64,000 nt of DNA from Ciona intestinalis (lineage: Eukaryota > Chordata > Ascidiacea > Phlebobranchia > Cionidae): positions 704,750-768,749 of the forward strand of contig NC_020169.2 of the NCBI RefSeq assembly GCF_000224145.3, given 5' to 3'. A program made the position numbers and the translations under genes. Positions 10,114 to 20,640 of this stretch are shown here, one piece after another. The notes below the pieces were generated by a model. The model worked only from the letters and a program-made list of their open reading frames with translations, had not been told where the DNA came from and did no database searches. Numbering within the stretch: the first letter of the stretch is position 1; each line of letters starts with the position of its first letter.

Positions 10114-13100
10114 TTAGGTCTTGGTAATGGCATGCTTCAAGTCTTGTTTAACAAATGCAAACACAGCGTCTTTGCTTTGTAAACCGCTTATTTTATGAAC
10201 TTCACGTATTTCATCCACATGCTTGAGGTACATTGGCCACACAGAAAGATCAAACATGCCAGGTACATCTGGTGGTTCATACACTCGCAACCTACACAAT
10301 ACAAAAATACTATTTTACACTTCATAGCGTACAAGCTCTTTTTAAGGTAAGTTTTCTATTTAGTAAATTTAAACAGTTTGGTGTGCAAAAGGTGGCAAAA
10401 TCTATAGACTCTGGGTAAATGACAAGTATTTTTAACCATCCATATTTATTACTATTAGACAGATTACACTTGTTAACAACAAGAAAATTGATGTATTAAA
10501 AATAAAACATCAGTTAATAGTCAACATACTTTCGTCTTCTTTTGGCTTCTTCGTATGGTAAGGTAAGGAAATACTTTTTGTCCATCCATTTGTTAACAAC
10601 ACTAAAATCAGAGCAAAATTTTTTACATAGGTAAAGTGAAATGGCGCATAGAAGGAACTTATTTTTAATAATCAAACTATTCTGCATGAATTTTCAATAA
10701 TTATTATTTCTGCAGTTGATTTTTTTTTTAAGATAAATTAAAAATAGGTGTTTTATTTGAAGGAATGTCACCTGTTTGTTTTCATGGATGTCATTATGTC
10801 TAATAGTACCACATTATTACAGATACCTCACTTAAATACTTTATATGATATAATCTTACTCTTGATTATAAAGCAAGATCCCTTCAATTATGAGAACTGA
10901 GGTTTTCGGTTGAAATCCGCTGACTCCGTTTTCTATATCGTTGCTATCTTCGGCAAGTGCCTTAAGATCGCTTAGAGCTGAATCAAAATTTTCAACAAAA
11001 GACTTGCAATCAAATGCTTCTAAAACTAAATTGACTTGTTTTATATATTTAGTAGAGTAAACAACCCAATATTTACCATCCCAGTTTAATATTCCTGTAG
11101 CTTTATTGACAGGAATATCAACTTCTTCCTGCAAAATTTTGTACTATAACTTCTATCAATGTAAAACCTAAACAAGTTTATGCATTAAGGTAAATTGATG
11201 ATGTAAAAAGATTTTGATGTATTATAATTTAATACAAATTTTCTTATTGAATCATTCGTTTACCTTTTTGTACTAGTAATGTATACACATAAGAATACCT
11301 TTGGTATAAGTTTCTAAATAGGTTAGATGTATCTAAAGTTATACAATATATCAAGAAAACTATTGATTTTTGGCAACTTGGCAAGCTTTTTTTTTAAGGA
11401 ACACGAGGCAATGCTTCAACTTCTGCCAAGTTTGTAAATGCATTAAAAAATACAAACTTTATAATAGTCGTCTTGATGCAACACTTTGACATGAACTTGT
11501 TTCCAACCAAAATATTCTTTTAGGTGGTTTGCTAAAGTAGTTTTTCCCCCATTTGACACTCTGCATTATAAAAGACTTTTATGGTTTATTGTACTAGAAT
11601 AATACTTTTTCTATAATATTACAACATGAAGATATATGTATCATGTACATTACATAATAATAAGATTGCATTGAACAAAAGTTAAAAGCACCGGCATTTA
11701 TTTAGTTGATTATGATTATAAAAAACAATTACATAAAAGTTTAAAATTCACGTAAAGAGCACTTTGTTCTGATCAAGCCAAATTAGTAATTCTGGCTTAC
11801 ACATTGTTATTTGCATCAATGCAAAGGAGTCATTTTCAGCACTGTGCCAATTAAACATCAAATCTCCACAACAGCGCGTATATACATCAAGTAACTTAAA
11901 TGATGGTTTGAACCTCTGATTATTAAAATTACTGCCCTTTTCTTTTTGATTCAATTGCTTTAAACCAACAAGTGTGTCAGCACAAAATATCTGACCAAGA
12001 TGTGACGGATCAATTAGTTTCTCAATTGAATTTCGAAAAATTGGAAAATCAAATTTATCACCATTATGTGAAACCAAGCAAACTGGACCAGATTGGCGAC
12101 AAATAAAGTGTTTGATAGCAAAGCAAAATTCAGAGTCAAATGGCAATTTATGATTGTTTTCAATGGACCTATTTGTTAATCCAGTTATTTCAGATGCTCG
12201 TTGTTGTATTTGTGTTAGCGGGTCAACCACAGCGACTAGTTTATCGGTTACTCGTGGCGTTTTAATATTTGCGGGGGCACATTTTAAAGAATTTGCATGT
12301 ACAGCGAGCATGCAAAATTCTGTGATTTGAGGATTTACAAGCCCTGTAGTTTCCAAATCAAGAAAAATATAAGTTTGAGTCATTTGCTCACTCACACAAT
12401 GGTTTACAGATAGATGATTAACAGCAGGTGATGTCGGCATGCAAGAACGATGGGCACGATTTACAAAGGCAAATTTTTTACAACAAATGTTTTTCAAAAA
12501 CAAGTCTAGTGTACAACACACTAGCTCAACCAAACAAAGGTTTTTTTCTTCTGCTGTTTGTTTTATTTCCATTGGTTTATTCAGGTATCTGCAGTATACA
12601 CTGCCCAAGGTATATGAGAACATATCCAATATTGAAGCACCTGTACCCCATACAGTATTTGCTCCAACGTTGTTCTGATTATCAATTTCCTTGTAAGTCC
12701 AAAGTGAATCAGCACACCAGACCTCATCTGAGTTGATCAAACCCACAGACATTTCAAGCTTATCTAACTCAAGTTGTAGAATTTGAAAATCATGTCTAAA
12801 CCCATTATGACTCAACAGGCAAACTTGTCCAAATTGTCTTTGTAAGAAAAATTGAATAAGTTTGAACACATTATGATCAAAACCTTTCTTCATTGCTTCT
12901 TGTACAAGTTTGTTGTTTGTTTTTGATAAGAAGCATAAATGATCTTCCATTGGCAAACATGGGTCTATTGTTAATGTCAGTTTGTCACAAATTCTTGGCA
13001 TTGGATTCGCCTCCAGTTGAACTGATTTCAATTGATTGACTTGAACAGCAATTAAACTGACTTCAGTCATCCAACCAGAGTTTATGTTGTTTACGTTAAC

Positions 13101-13574
13101 AGACATAAAAACAAAGGTGTCAATCTTTTCTTGTGCATTTTTAATCAACTGGTTCTTAGTCGGCGTGTTAAAAAGCGCCATTTCACAGTTTACACACGTA
13201 TAAAACTTAAAAGTGAACCAGGAAACAAAAAAATGGTTGTGAACTGAAACATGGATGTTTACATATTATATAGGCCTACATATATATTGAATGGTAATTA
13301 ATGTAATTCAGAATAACTTGCAACTTGTTTTAGGTTAACTGCTTTGTAAATCAAATATACTTTAATTAATTACACCGAAAAATATTAAGTTAGTAACCAT
13401 GTTAGTGTAACTCTTCAGCTTGACCTGGGATAAGTATTACCGACTTTGATTACAGCTGTGATTTTATAGACAGACAAAATCAAATGTTTTACTTTTTTCA
13501 AATAGCATTTATAAGAAGCACACAGCCTACCCGCTTATTCCAACAACAAGAATACTTTTATGAAACTTGCCCAT
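10114..13574 (-). CDS. NMRK: Nicotinamide riboside kinase, 5 exons
   Basis: Phosphorylates nicotinamide riboside to NMN in the NAD+ salvage pathway. Minus-strand exons 13574-13531, 11560-11458, 11128-10860, 10601-10530 and 10291-10114 join in phase to about 221 aa (human NMRK1 is about 200). Exon 1 gives MGKFHKSILVVGISG, and the junction with exon 2 builds the Walker A loop GVSNGGKTT. Exon 2 also has HQDDYYK, exon 3 ends LIIEGILLYNQ, exon 4 has YFLTLPYEEAKRRR and exon 5 has RVYEPPDVPGMFD and VWPMYLKH. All match the NMRK family in order. The exon 2 donor is GTTTGT. Intron 1 (13530-11561) contains a complete intronless gene on the same strand, the TREX-like ORF. Confidence 0.92.
11748..13181 (-). 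CDS. Tandem TREX-like 3'-5' exonuclease: dead N-terminal domain plus intact C-terminal domain
   Basis: Single-exon ORF of 477 aa. Residues 270-470 are a TREX1/TREX2-type DEDDh exonuclease. They have the Exo I motif FLDLETTGL (D275, E277), ASEITGLT, then CLVSHNGDKFDFP (D378) and HSAEND (H446, D451), so all five catalytic residues are present. Residues 20-220 align with the same fold: TFVFMSVNV, VCLLSHNGFRHDF (D131), WCADSLW and IKQTAEEK. There D and E of Exo I are S27 and N29, and the final H and D are Q208 and K213, so four of five metal/catalytic positions are lost. TREX enzymes degrade DNA 3' ends and work as dimers; mammalian TREX genes are also intronless. No C-terminal membrane anchor is seen. 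The gene lies wholly inside NMRK intron 1 on the same strand. Start choice: first ATG (MALFNTPTKNQ), 20 residues before the first domain. Confidence 0.9.
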   Translation of the reverse strand: MALFNTPTKNQLIKNAQEKIDTFVFMSVNVNNINSGWMTEVSLIAVQVNQLKSVQLEANPMPRICDKLTLTIDPCLPMEDHLCFLSKTNNKLVQEAMKKGFDHNVFKLIQFFLQRQFGQVCLLSHNGFRHDFQILQLELDKLEMSVGLINSDEVWCADSLWTYKEIDNQNNVGANTVWGTGASILDMFSYTLGSVYCRYLNKPMEIKQTAEEKNLCLVELVCCTLDLFLKNICCKKFAFVNRAHRSCMPTSPAVNHLSVNHCVSEQMTQTYIFLDLETTGLVNPQITEFCMLAVHANSLKCAPANIKTPRVTDKLVAVVDPLTQIQQRASEITGLTNRSIENNHKLPFDSEFCFAIKHFICRQSGPVCLVSHNGDKFDFPIFRNSIEKLIDPSHLGQIFCADTLVGLKQLNQKEKGSNFNNQRFKPSFKLLDVYTRCCGDLMFNWHSAENDSFALMQITMCKPELLIWLDQNKVLFT

Positions 13575-14230
13575 CGTGTCTGTTGCAAGAAAAGGAAACT
13601 GTATATTTTTGAAAAGTTTGGTCTTGGTTTGTTTTGCAAGCCAGGTGAATACCCGTAGTTGAAATTAAATTTGATCTTTATTTCGTCATAGAAAATTACA
13701 AAAATTGTTACGTAATAAACCATTGTTTACTTGTCATAATATAGATAAAACGAGGAATAGAAATATTTAGTTTATTTATATTAAACGTTGACTGTTGTTA
13801 CTCGTTATCACTTTAAATATCGCTATGTTAAAAGGCACCTGTTGTTCTGTCCTGAGTACTTCATTGAAGCTTATTATTCTAACGACATTGCAAAGTCAGC
13901 ATAAGTTACAAAATGTCGCTTAGATAAGGCATAAGGCTAAGTAAGAACTGTATCCCTGCGCGTTCGAACGACAGCTCATCGTTATTTGAGTAAAGTAAAA
14001 GAAGGAAGTGTTTCGTATTACAGTATATGCGGAAGGCGTGTTTAATGGGGAAAAGCAAATATTGTGCGTGGGAATGACACAACTGCACATCGCATAAAGT
14101 ATATAAGCAACCCCTGCACCACAGCAGTCTCAGACTGACAACATAGACAGACTGACACATCAATGCAATATATGAACGTTACTTACATGTTAATCTTATA
14201 CTAATGCCTTTTAAAATGTATATTACAATA
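13575..14230. other. Upstream region of NMRK; no gene seen
   Basis: Short open frames only. It presumably contains the NMRK promoter. No recognisable element was found until the SINE that follows. Confidence 0.4.
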
Positions 14231-14234
14231 AGAG

Positions 14235-14549
14235 TAAATGAATAAATGTAACTTACTTTATCCTCACGTGGCCGGAAAACGACAGTCGTTATCACACGGG
14301 TTTAACACCTCGTGCCAGCTTACGAGTTACCATGTATGTTACTTTGTGGATGAATTTTTTTTAGGAATTTTTATGTATGGCTGTTAGTTTAGACTTTAGA
14401 CAACCCACTAGTGACCACTGGGTTGGAGCAATTATCGTTAAGTGTCTTGCCCAAGGACACATACGCCCATAATGGTAGCAGCATCAAGCCTTGAACCAAT
14501 TACCTCTGATTTACAGGCAGGCGCGCTAACCACTATGCCGCAGCACCCG
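14235..14549 (-). mobile_element. tRNA-derived SINE, minus orientation
   Basis: On the minus strand it begins with a tRNA-like head (GCGGCATAGTGGTTAGCGCG, box A-like; GGTTCAAGGC, box B-like). The body has GTGTCCTTGGGCAAGACACT and CCCAGTGGTCACTA, and the tail GGCCACGTGAGGATAAAGTA. The same layout recurs at 53184-53480 (+), and in decayed form at 24530-24806, 58772-59068 and 18960-19078. Confidence 0.85.
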
Positions 14550-14616
14550 TTAAAGAGTGAAATATATTTTTCAGATATACGCCACTGTTTATATAACATC
14601 TCTGTAAAATATTTAA

Positions 14617-15177
14617 ATGTCGGTAGTACGGAAAGTGTTTTCGAGCTGGGTTGGAAAGAGAACAATAACAAGTGTAAGACAACTTTCTCATTCACAAAAT
14701 AATGTCTATGTTGGTGAGCCAAATAAAGATTCAAACATTCGCCCAATAGTTGTGCAACGATCAACTTACGATACGAAGCTTGAAACACGATTGAAAGATT
14801 TACAAGAGAAGACACAAAAGTGGCATCACCAGTTCTGGAAACAACATAATGAAAACTACTCAACAAGCCGCGAAATATTCGTTGAAAAACTCCTGAAGAA
14901 TCGAGGATTTCAGAATGATTCTGGTCAACCTAAACCAACACCTGATCCTGATGATATGGCAGTGTTTCATAGAGACTTCCTAACAAATAACTTGGTAACT
15001 CTTCGAAAATACGACAATGAATGGCGGAAACTTAATCGTCAGCTTATATTCTTAATGATGGTGGTCAACATACAACGTGCTTGTTTGTGGATTATTCAAC
15101 CATTATATAAAAGAAAAACAATTAATCAAATGAATGTAGATAAGACAACACCTCTATCAAATAAAGAGGGACATTGA
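14617..15177 (+). CDS. COA8: Cytochrome c oxidase assembly factor 8 (COA8/APOPT1)
   Basis: Intronless ORF of 186 aa. The N-terminus MSVVRKVFSSWVGKR has several basic and no acidic residues, as expected of a mitochondrial presequence. The core has GEPNKDSNIRPI, then LQEKTQKWHHQFWKQHN and DDMAVFHRDFL, followed by YDNEWRKLNRQL. These align with human COA8 (DKYSNLRP, QETQEWNQQFW, EEMADFYKEFL, YNRDWYKRN). COA8 supports complex IV assembly and protects it from oxidative damage in mitochondria. ATG 14617 was chosen because it supplies the presequence. Human COA8 is of similar size. Confidence 0.92.
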   Translation: MSVVRKVFSSWVGKRTITSVRQLSHSQNNVYVGEPNKDSNIRPIVVQRSTYDTKLETRLKDLQEKTQKWHHQFWKQHNENYSTSREIFVEKLLKNRGFQNDSGQPKPTPDPDDMAVFHRDFLTNNLVTLRKYDNEWRKLNRQLIFLMMVVNIQRACLWIIQPLYKRKTINQMNVDKTTPLSNKEGH

Positions 15178-15480
15178 ATTATGGATGTATAAATATTATT
15201 TTTATGCTATGACTTGTCATATTTCTGTCACATTTGTTTGTTTTGTTTGTAATGACACACTGTTTATGTTGTTTACATTCGCTAGTTGGTAGGCAAGAAT
15301 TATATTTTAATAATACCCAAAAAGGTTTTATTTATGAGATCAAGTAAACATACTAATGATAACATTATAACTGGATATTTTTGATGGTATGTCTTATTAT
15401 TTTATCTAAATGTTGTGTCTTTAGATTGATGTACAGTTAGGATGTTGTTTTGTACTTTGTATAATTATACTGCATGAACA
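15178..15480. other. COA8-TMEM245 intergenic stretch
   Basis: 303 bases of AT-rich sequence with no gene. It is too long for the spacer of a typical Ciona operon, so separate promoters are more likely. Confidence 0.5.
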
Positions 15481-17802
15481 ATGACAACAAATACGACACC
15501 GAAAAGGCTTCTAAACAGACAACCTTCTGTTTTATTAGACAGTGTCACTCAACTTTTCCCGGCAAGTCATGAGAAGCCATTAAAACAAGCTCTTTACACA
15601 ACTGGCACATTTGCCATTTTTGGTGTGGTTTGTACTGTTGCTATCAGTACGTATTTTGTTCTTCAGGTGTTTATTAAACCCCTCATATGGGGGGCTTTGT
15701 GTGGATCGTTTTTGTTTCCATTTAAATACACCTTGCATAAATTGTTGGAAGATTGGCTGACTCAAAGTTTAAATAACGGATGGCCACTCCTATTACAGGT
15801 GTTGTTCCTACCCATCTCGTTGTTTGCAACTTTTTCTGACTGGCTTGGTATGCTGCTTATGAGAAAATGGAAAATGGTTCTTACCTTTATCCTTGTACTT
15901 CTGTCATGTTATGGATTGCACTATATGGGTCTACTGTCTTTGATGTTTCAGTTGGGCTCAGATACCATTTTACAGTTTATTTCCATGTGCACCTTTATTC
16001 TGGACACTGTCCACTATTACCGCATTATGGTTGTTGCAATTTTAATCATAGGAGTCGCTACAACTTTTGTCTTTAGTTTACAACATGTACTTGCACCTTA
16101 TTTTGCCCTAATAGCTTGGTTCTTGGTGTTTATGATGATTCTCGGCGTCACCAGCAGTTTTAAGATACCTGTTGTAATTTTAATTTTGACAGTTGTTTGT
16201 ATTGGCTTTATAACTGGAGATGAAGATGACAGAGATGCAGATGATATATCAACACAAGGAACAATTAGAAAAAAGAATTCCGATATATATTTTAATGTTT
16301 TATTTATTACCTTTGGAGTTGTGATTCTATGGATGCACATGTGGATTGTCACCTTAATGCTTATACCCTTAAGCTTTTGTTTGGTCAAGAAGTTAATATT
16401 ACACGAAAAAACGTTTCTTTTTGTTGATGGAGTGTGTAGGTGGTGTTTTCATTCTCCAATGGTGGAAATTATGAGGAAGGTTAATTTATTTTATTCAAAT
16501 TACAAACATGTTATATTTGTTCATCCACTCCCATGTATAGCATCTAGTTTTCAAAAAGGCGATAAGAAGTTACATTTATTCATCTTGTCATACCTTCCTG
16601 TTCTTACCAGCGTTGTTATTATTCTGATGATATTCACAAATGCAATGTTTATGACAATATTTGTGACGGTAAAGGTACAACAGGAAAGTGTGCTAGCAAT
16701 TCAGTTAGCTTCAAATGTCATAAACGAAACTGTTTCACAAAATCCTGAATACCAAGCCTGGCTACCTGACAATGAAACTATGCACAGAACCATGGACTCT
16801 GTTGTGGATAAAGTTTATTTAGAGGGTAGAGAATGGATCTCACAAAAGCTAAAAGAAACTTCCACTCAGAACAACAATTTAACAAAAGTTGAAAAGCAAA
16901 TTTTAAAGATTTGGGACGAAGTATATCACAATATGTTTGTTGCTAAGCTAAAACCAAAAAGAAGATTATTAAGACAGACTTCTTTTAAAGCCGATAAATC
17001 AGGTTTATTATCTAGAATTATGGATCTGTTGAACATGAATGAAGTTATTTCTTGGTTACAAGAAAATGTTTCTGCTTTAATGTCACTGGGAGAAACTGTG
17101 TTAACGATTTTAAGAAGCAATATTTCATTGATTCTATCTACTGTTTCTGTTGTATGGAGTGCAGTGTTAAATGGTGGCACTCTCATTTTAAACCTATTGC
17201 TCTCATTTGTTATTTTTTTCACAACTTTGTTTCATTTATTATCCGTCAGCACTGACCAATACAAACCTATACAAATGATTGGAGCTGCTATCAAACCATT
17301 TTTCTCTGAAACTCCATTTGAAACTGCAATGCAAGATGCTTTGAGCGGTGTATTTGGAGCATCTTTAAAGATGTTTGGATTTTATGGTTTATACACTTGG
17401 GTGAACCATTCAATGTTCGGCGCAAACTTAGTGTACATGCCCTCTGTCCTTGCTGCCTTATTTGGTGTGGTACCACTGCTTACCACATATTGGGTGTGTA
17501 TTCCTGCTGCATTGGAAATATGGCTTCTGCAAGGGAATCCTTTGCGTGCAATTTGTCTCACAGTGTTCCAGTTCTTGCCTACTTTATTTGTGGATGCTGC
17601 AATATACAAAGATATATCATCAAGTGGTGGAGGTGGACATCCTTATATCACAGGTCTTGCTGTTGCTGGTGGAGTATATACATTTGGACTTGAAGGAGCC
17701 ATTGCTGGTCCTCTTATACTGTGTTTTCTCCTAGTTGTTGTAAATATGTATGCTGCTGCAACACAAAAAACAAATGAAAATGTATCCAGACGTTTACTTT
17801 GA
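15481..17802 (+). CDS. TMEM245: TMEM245 multi-pass membrane protein
   Basis: Single-exon ORF of 773 aa (human TMEM245 is about 880). Many hydrophobic segments are seen from residue 40 on, in two clusters separated by a hydrophilic region (about 400-510). The C-terminal signature SSSGGGGHPYITGLAVAGG, followed by YTFGLEGAIAGPLILCFLLV, matches TMEM245, which belongs to the AI-2E transporter-like permease family. The transported substrate in animals is unknown. The start MTTNTTPKR is the first ATG. The lack of introns is unusual for a gene this size but fits the neighbouring intronless COA8. Confidence 0.93.
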   Translation: MTTNTTPKRLLNRQPSVLLDSVTQLFPASHEKPLKQALYTTGTFAIFGVVCTVAISTYFVLQVFIKPLIWGALCGSFLFPFKYTLHKLLEDWLTQSLNNGWPLLLQVLFLPISLFATFSDWLGMLLMRKWKMVLTFILVLLSCYGLHYMGLLSLMFQLGSDTILQFISMCTFILDTVHYYRIMVVAILIIGVATTFVFSLQHVLAPYFALIAWFLVFMMILGVTSSFKIPVVILILTVVCIGFITGDEDDRDADDISTQGTIRKKNSDIYFNVLFITFGVVILWMHMWIVTLMLIPLSFCLVKKLILHEKTFLFVDGVCRWCFHSPMVEIMRKVNLFYSNYKHVIFVHPLPCIASSFQKGDKKLHLFILSYLPVLTSVVIILMIFTNAMFMTIFVTVKVQQESVLAIQLASNVINETVSQNPEYQAWLPDNETMHRTMDSVVDKVYLEGREWISQKLKETSTQNNNLTKVEKQILKIWDEVYHNMFVAKLKPKRRLLRQTSFKADKSGLLSRIMDLLNMNEVISWLQENVSALMSLGETVLTILRSNISLILSTVSVVWSAVLNGGTLILNLLLSFVIFFTTLFHLLSVSTDQYKPIQMIGAAIKPFFSETPFETAMQDALSGVFGASLKMFGFYGLYTWVNHSMFGANLVYMPSVLAALFGVVPLLTTYWVCIPAALEIWLLQGNPLRAICLTVFQFLPTLFVDAAIYKDISSSGGGGHPYITGLAVAGGVYTFGLEGAIAGPLILCFLLVVVNMYAAATQKTNENVSRRLL

Positions 17803-18049
17803 TATGAAACACAATTGATTAATTTTTGCCTTTATGTTTTTATATTCTTTTTCTGCGTCATTTATACACTGCTATTATTGTTATTAATTGCATGTTTCTT
17901 TAAAACACCTATATTTTTATATAAAAATGTATATAATATTACACTTGCTGTTTTATTATACATGTTTTCATGATTCTATATTCTAAATGCATGTTGTGTT
18001 TATAATAAATTACAGTACCAGAAGAAAAACTTCATCTTTTAAATAAAAT

Positions 18050-20640
18050 ATGACGACTGGAATCAAAGCAACAGAAAACAGATTTGCATTTTTGAAAGTT
18101 CAAGATTCTGATTCAGATGAGCACATCAGTGACTCTGGGTTTAAAACAGTTGGAAAAACTAAAACTAAACCAACAAACAATGCAAAGAAAAGAGCAAGAA
18201 GAAGAAAAAAGAAAGAGGTAAAGTATATGAAGAAATATTGTTTCTATATATGATGCCTTGCCAAAGTTTTCCAAACTAGGATCAGGTGTAATGGAAAAAC
18301 ATTCCTTCATTTTACTTTATTTCTTTATTGACAAAACATTTTGCAAAAAAAACTACTTTTTTATTTAAAGTTTTGATCGGTTTTGTACCACTGCACTCGA
18401 AGAAATTATTCAATAAAAAATGAACAACAATTACCTACAGATTTTGAAAGAAAACCTTTCATTGTGTATTAACTCATTAATTAGTTACATCAAAAAGATA
18501 AATTAGACATTACATAAGTTAGGCCAAAACCCACTAATAAAAACTAGTTGATGCGGTATATATTAAAATTGGCACATATTTTGTCTGCAGTCCTTCGATC
18601 TAGATATATTTAATTTAAATATTTATTATATAACCCAAAAGCCTAGAATAAAATTTTAAAATGTACAGGTAGAAACAGGCAACAGCATGCAATCATTGGA
18701 CAGCTTTTCTGAACCGTTGGCGATATCTTCTCGTAATGAACACACAATTCGTGATCAGAAGTTGGTTGAAAAACTTTATGAAGATGATTTGTGGAAAGCA
18801 GTTGAATTAAGTAAACTAGCGTATGAGAAAGAGCAAGAGCGTCATTTTACTTCTGCATTGGTTGGTAATGGTTGTGTGTCTGTTATTTTTACTTAGCAAC
18901 CTAAAAATTATTAACATAGATGCTTAGCAACCTAAAAATTATTAACATAGATGCTCTCTTTAATACATCTTGTGCCTGCTTCTTAGTTGCCATATATGTA
19001 ACTTTATGGGTAATTGTATTTTGTATGACTAAAAGTTTGGACAACCATTACTGCTACTGACCACTCATTGTGTATGTAACAGAAAAATCCAGTACCGGAA
19101 CATTCAAACGAAAAGTTACAAGTAGAAACCAGTTCTCATATGAATAAGACGGAGAAACAAATACGAAAAGAAGAAAAGCAAAAAAATAAAGCAGCAAAAA
19201 CTGTATCATTACAAGTAAATTAAATTTGCATATTTACAAATTAATGGAATGTGACTTTTTATTTGAATTTATTTTCAGCAATTTCAGCAGTATATTGAAG
19301 ATTCCTTACCAATAAAACCAGAACCTCCAAAATCTCATTCATTAAATGGTAACTATTATTTATACAGTTTCATTTTTTTTTTAAATATTGTTATTTTAGG
19401 TCATCAAGAAGCAGGTGATTTCTTTAACAAAGTTGATGCAGATGTTGCTAAAATAAAGACCGGAGAAATGTTACAGGAAGTAATAATAATGAATCCATGA
19501 ACATTTTATTAATATATGTATGTATATATAAATACAGTAGGGTGGGAGAATAGAACACCTTTTTATTCTATTTTCCCGTCCTATTTGGTAGTAAACAAAG
19601 AACATTACTAAACTGTATCCTCACAACTCCCACTGACTGTTGTTTATTGTTTAAAACATAAACATAATATTTGGATACTATGTGCTAAACTGCTGAAGGT
19701 GTCCCAGCTTCCCCACTCTACTATGTGTAAGTTGTGTGTTCTTCACAACCCAACACTTTATTGTGTCCCATTAACACATAAATACACGGTGATAGTAACA
19801 TTTAGGGTCAAACCTGGTATCTTTGCAATTGTACAATGGCAGTTATATGACTTTAGATCCCTATCAGCCCTAAAATGAGAGTATTTGGTTTTAAGTAAAC
19901 TGTAATATGCAAATACATTTTATTTCAAAATCAATCATTGTCTGGCACAAATAAAAACATGATCAAATTTTGCATTATAATGCATATAAAAGTATGAAAA
20001 TACAGGTACAGACAAATGGTGAAAATCATTAAAACAAATAATATTGGTTTTACCAGAAAACAACAACAGCAGCAGCAATTGAGTCGATCTTCATAAATGA
20101 AAGAACTCGCGACAAATTATCACAAAAAAATGAAAAAATAAAAGAGCTTGAGTTGGAAGTTGGAACTTTAAGATCACAAAATAAAAACATAAAAAAGAGA
20201 AACCAACAACTGCTGGTCATTTTACAACAGGGAGAAAGTACATAAGATAAACAGTTTTTAAATTAGTTTAAATAATTCATTATTTTGTAAACAAGTAAAC
20301 AGTTTTGTTCAATTCAATAACATTAACATATATATGATTAAAATCCATTAATAATACAGTATTTATATATTTTTATGCTATACCATTTTATTTCATTCAA
20401 AGTGAAAGGAAAATCAGAAATGTTGATTGAGATTGAAAAGTTGAATTCTATACGTGATGAATTAACAACCGAAGTCACAGAGTTGCATGAGAAATTCGAA
20501 AGGGAAAGGTCGAAGGTTTCCAAACTAACTGATGAAATTAAGGTACTTACGTGTAGGATATGCTATGTCGATTGGTTATTTCTAAATGGTCATCTTTGCC
20601 TCAGATGTTAAAACACAGCAAAGTGCACGAGGCAGACTGA
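18050..20640 (+). CDS. GKAP1: G kinase-anchoring protein 1, 8 exons
   Basis: Exons 18050-18217, 18669-18860, 19083-19214, 19279-19348, 19400-19479, 20057-20237, 20403-20542 and 20605-20640 join in phase to about 332 aa (human 366). Matches in order: ENRFAFLKVQDSDSDE near the N-terminus, a basic run KKRARRRKKKE, LWKAVELSKLAYEKEQE, DFFNKVDADV, then the coiled coil NKNIKKRNQQLLVILQQGE followed by MKGKSEMLIEIEK and ERERSKVSKL. GKAP1 anchors cGMP-dependent protein kinase at the Golgi. The last coding exon is tiny: it reads MLKHSKVHEAD then TGA. The donor of exon 2 (GTTGGT) is weak but is the only one that keeps frame. A possible poly(A) signal AATAAA lies near 20801. Confidence 0.88.
18892..18951. 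repeat. Perfect tandem duplication of about 29 bp in a GKAP1 intron
   Basis: CTTAGCAACCTAAAAATTAT followed by TAACATAGATG occurs twice in succession. Immediately after it is a decayed minus-strand SINE fragment (about 18960-19078, TGTAACTTTATGGG ... GACCACTCATTG). Confidence 0.85.
19537..19723 (+). mobile_element. Small GTAGGGTGGG-family element in a GKAP1 intron
   Basis: Begins GTAGGGTGGGAGAA and ends CCCCACTCTACTA, i.e. inverted ends, with ACCAAATGG-type and ACTAAACTG-type internal blocks shared with the copies at 29834-31278, 48684, 52069 and 57471. It is about 190 bp with no coding capacity. Confidence 0.75.

Noticed and set aside
14617-20640. COA8-TMEM245-GKAP1 as one operon
   Set aside because: Spacers of 303 and 247 bases are long for Ciona operons, and there is no functional link. 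Possible, but not supported by the sequence.
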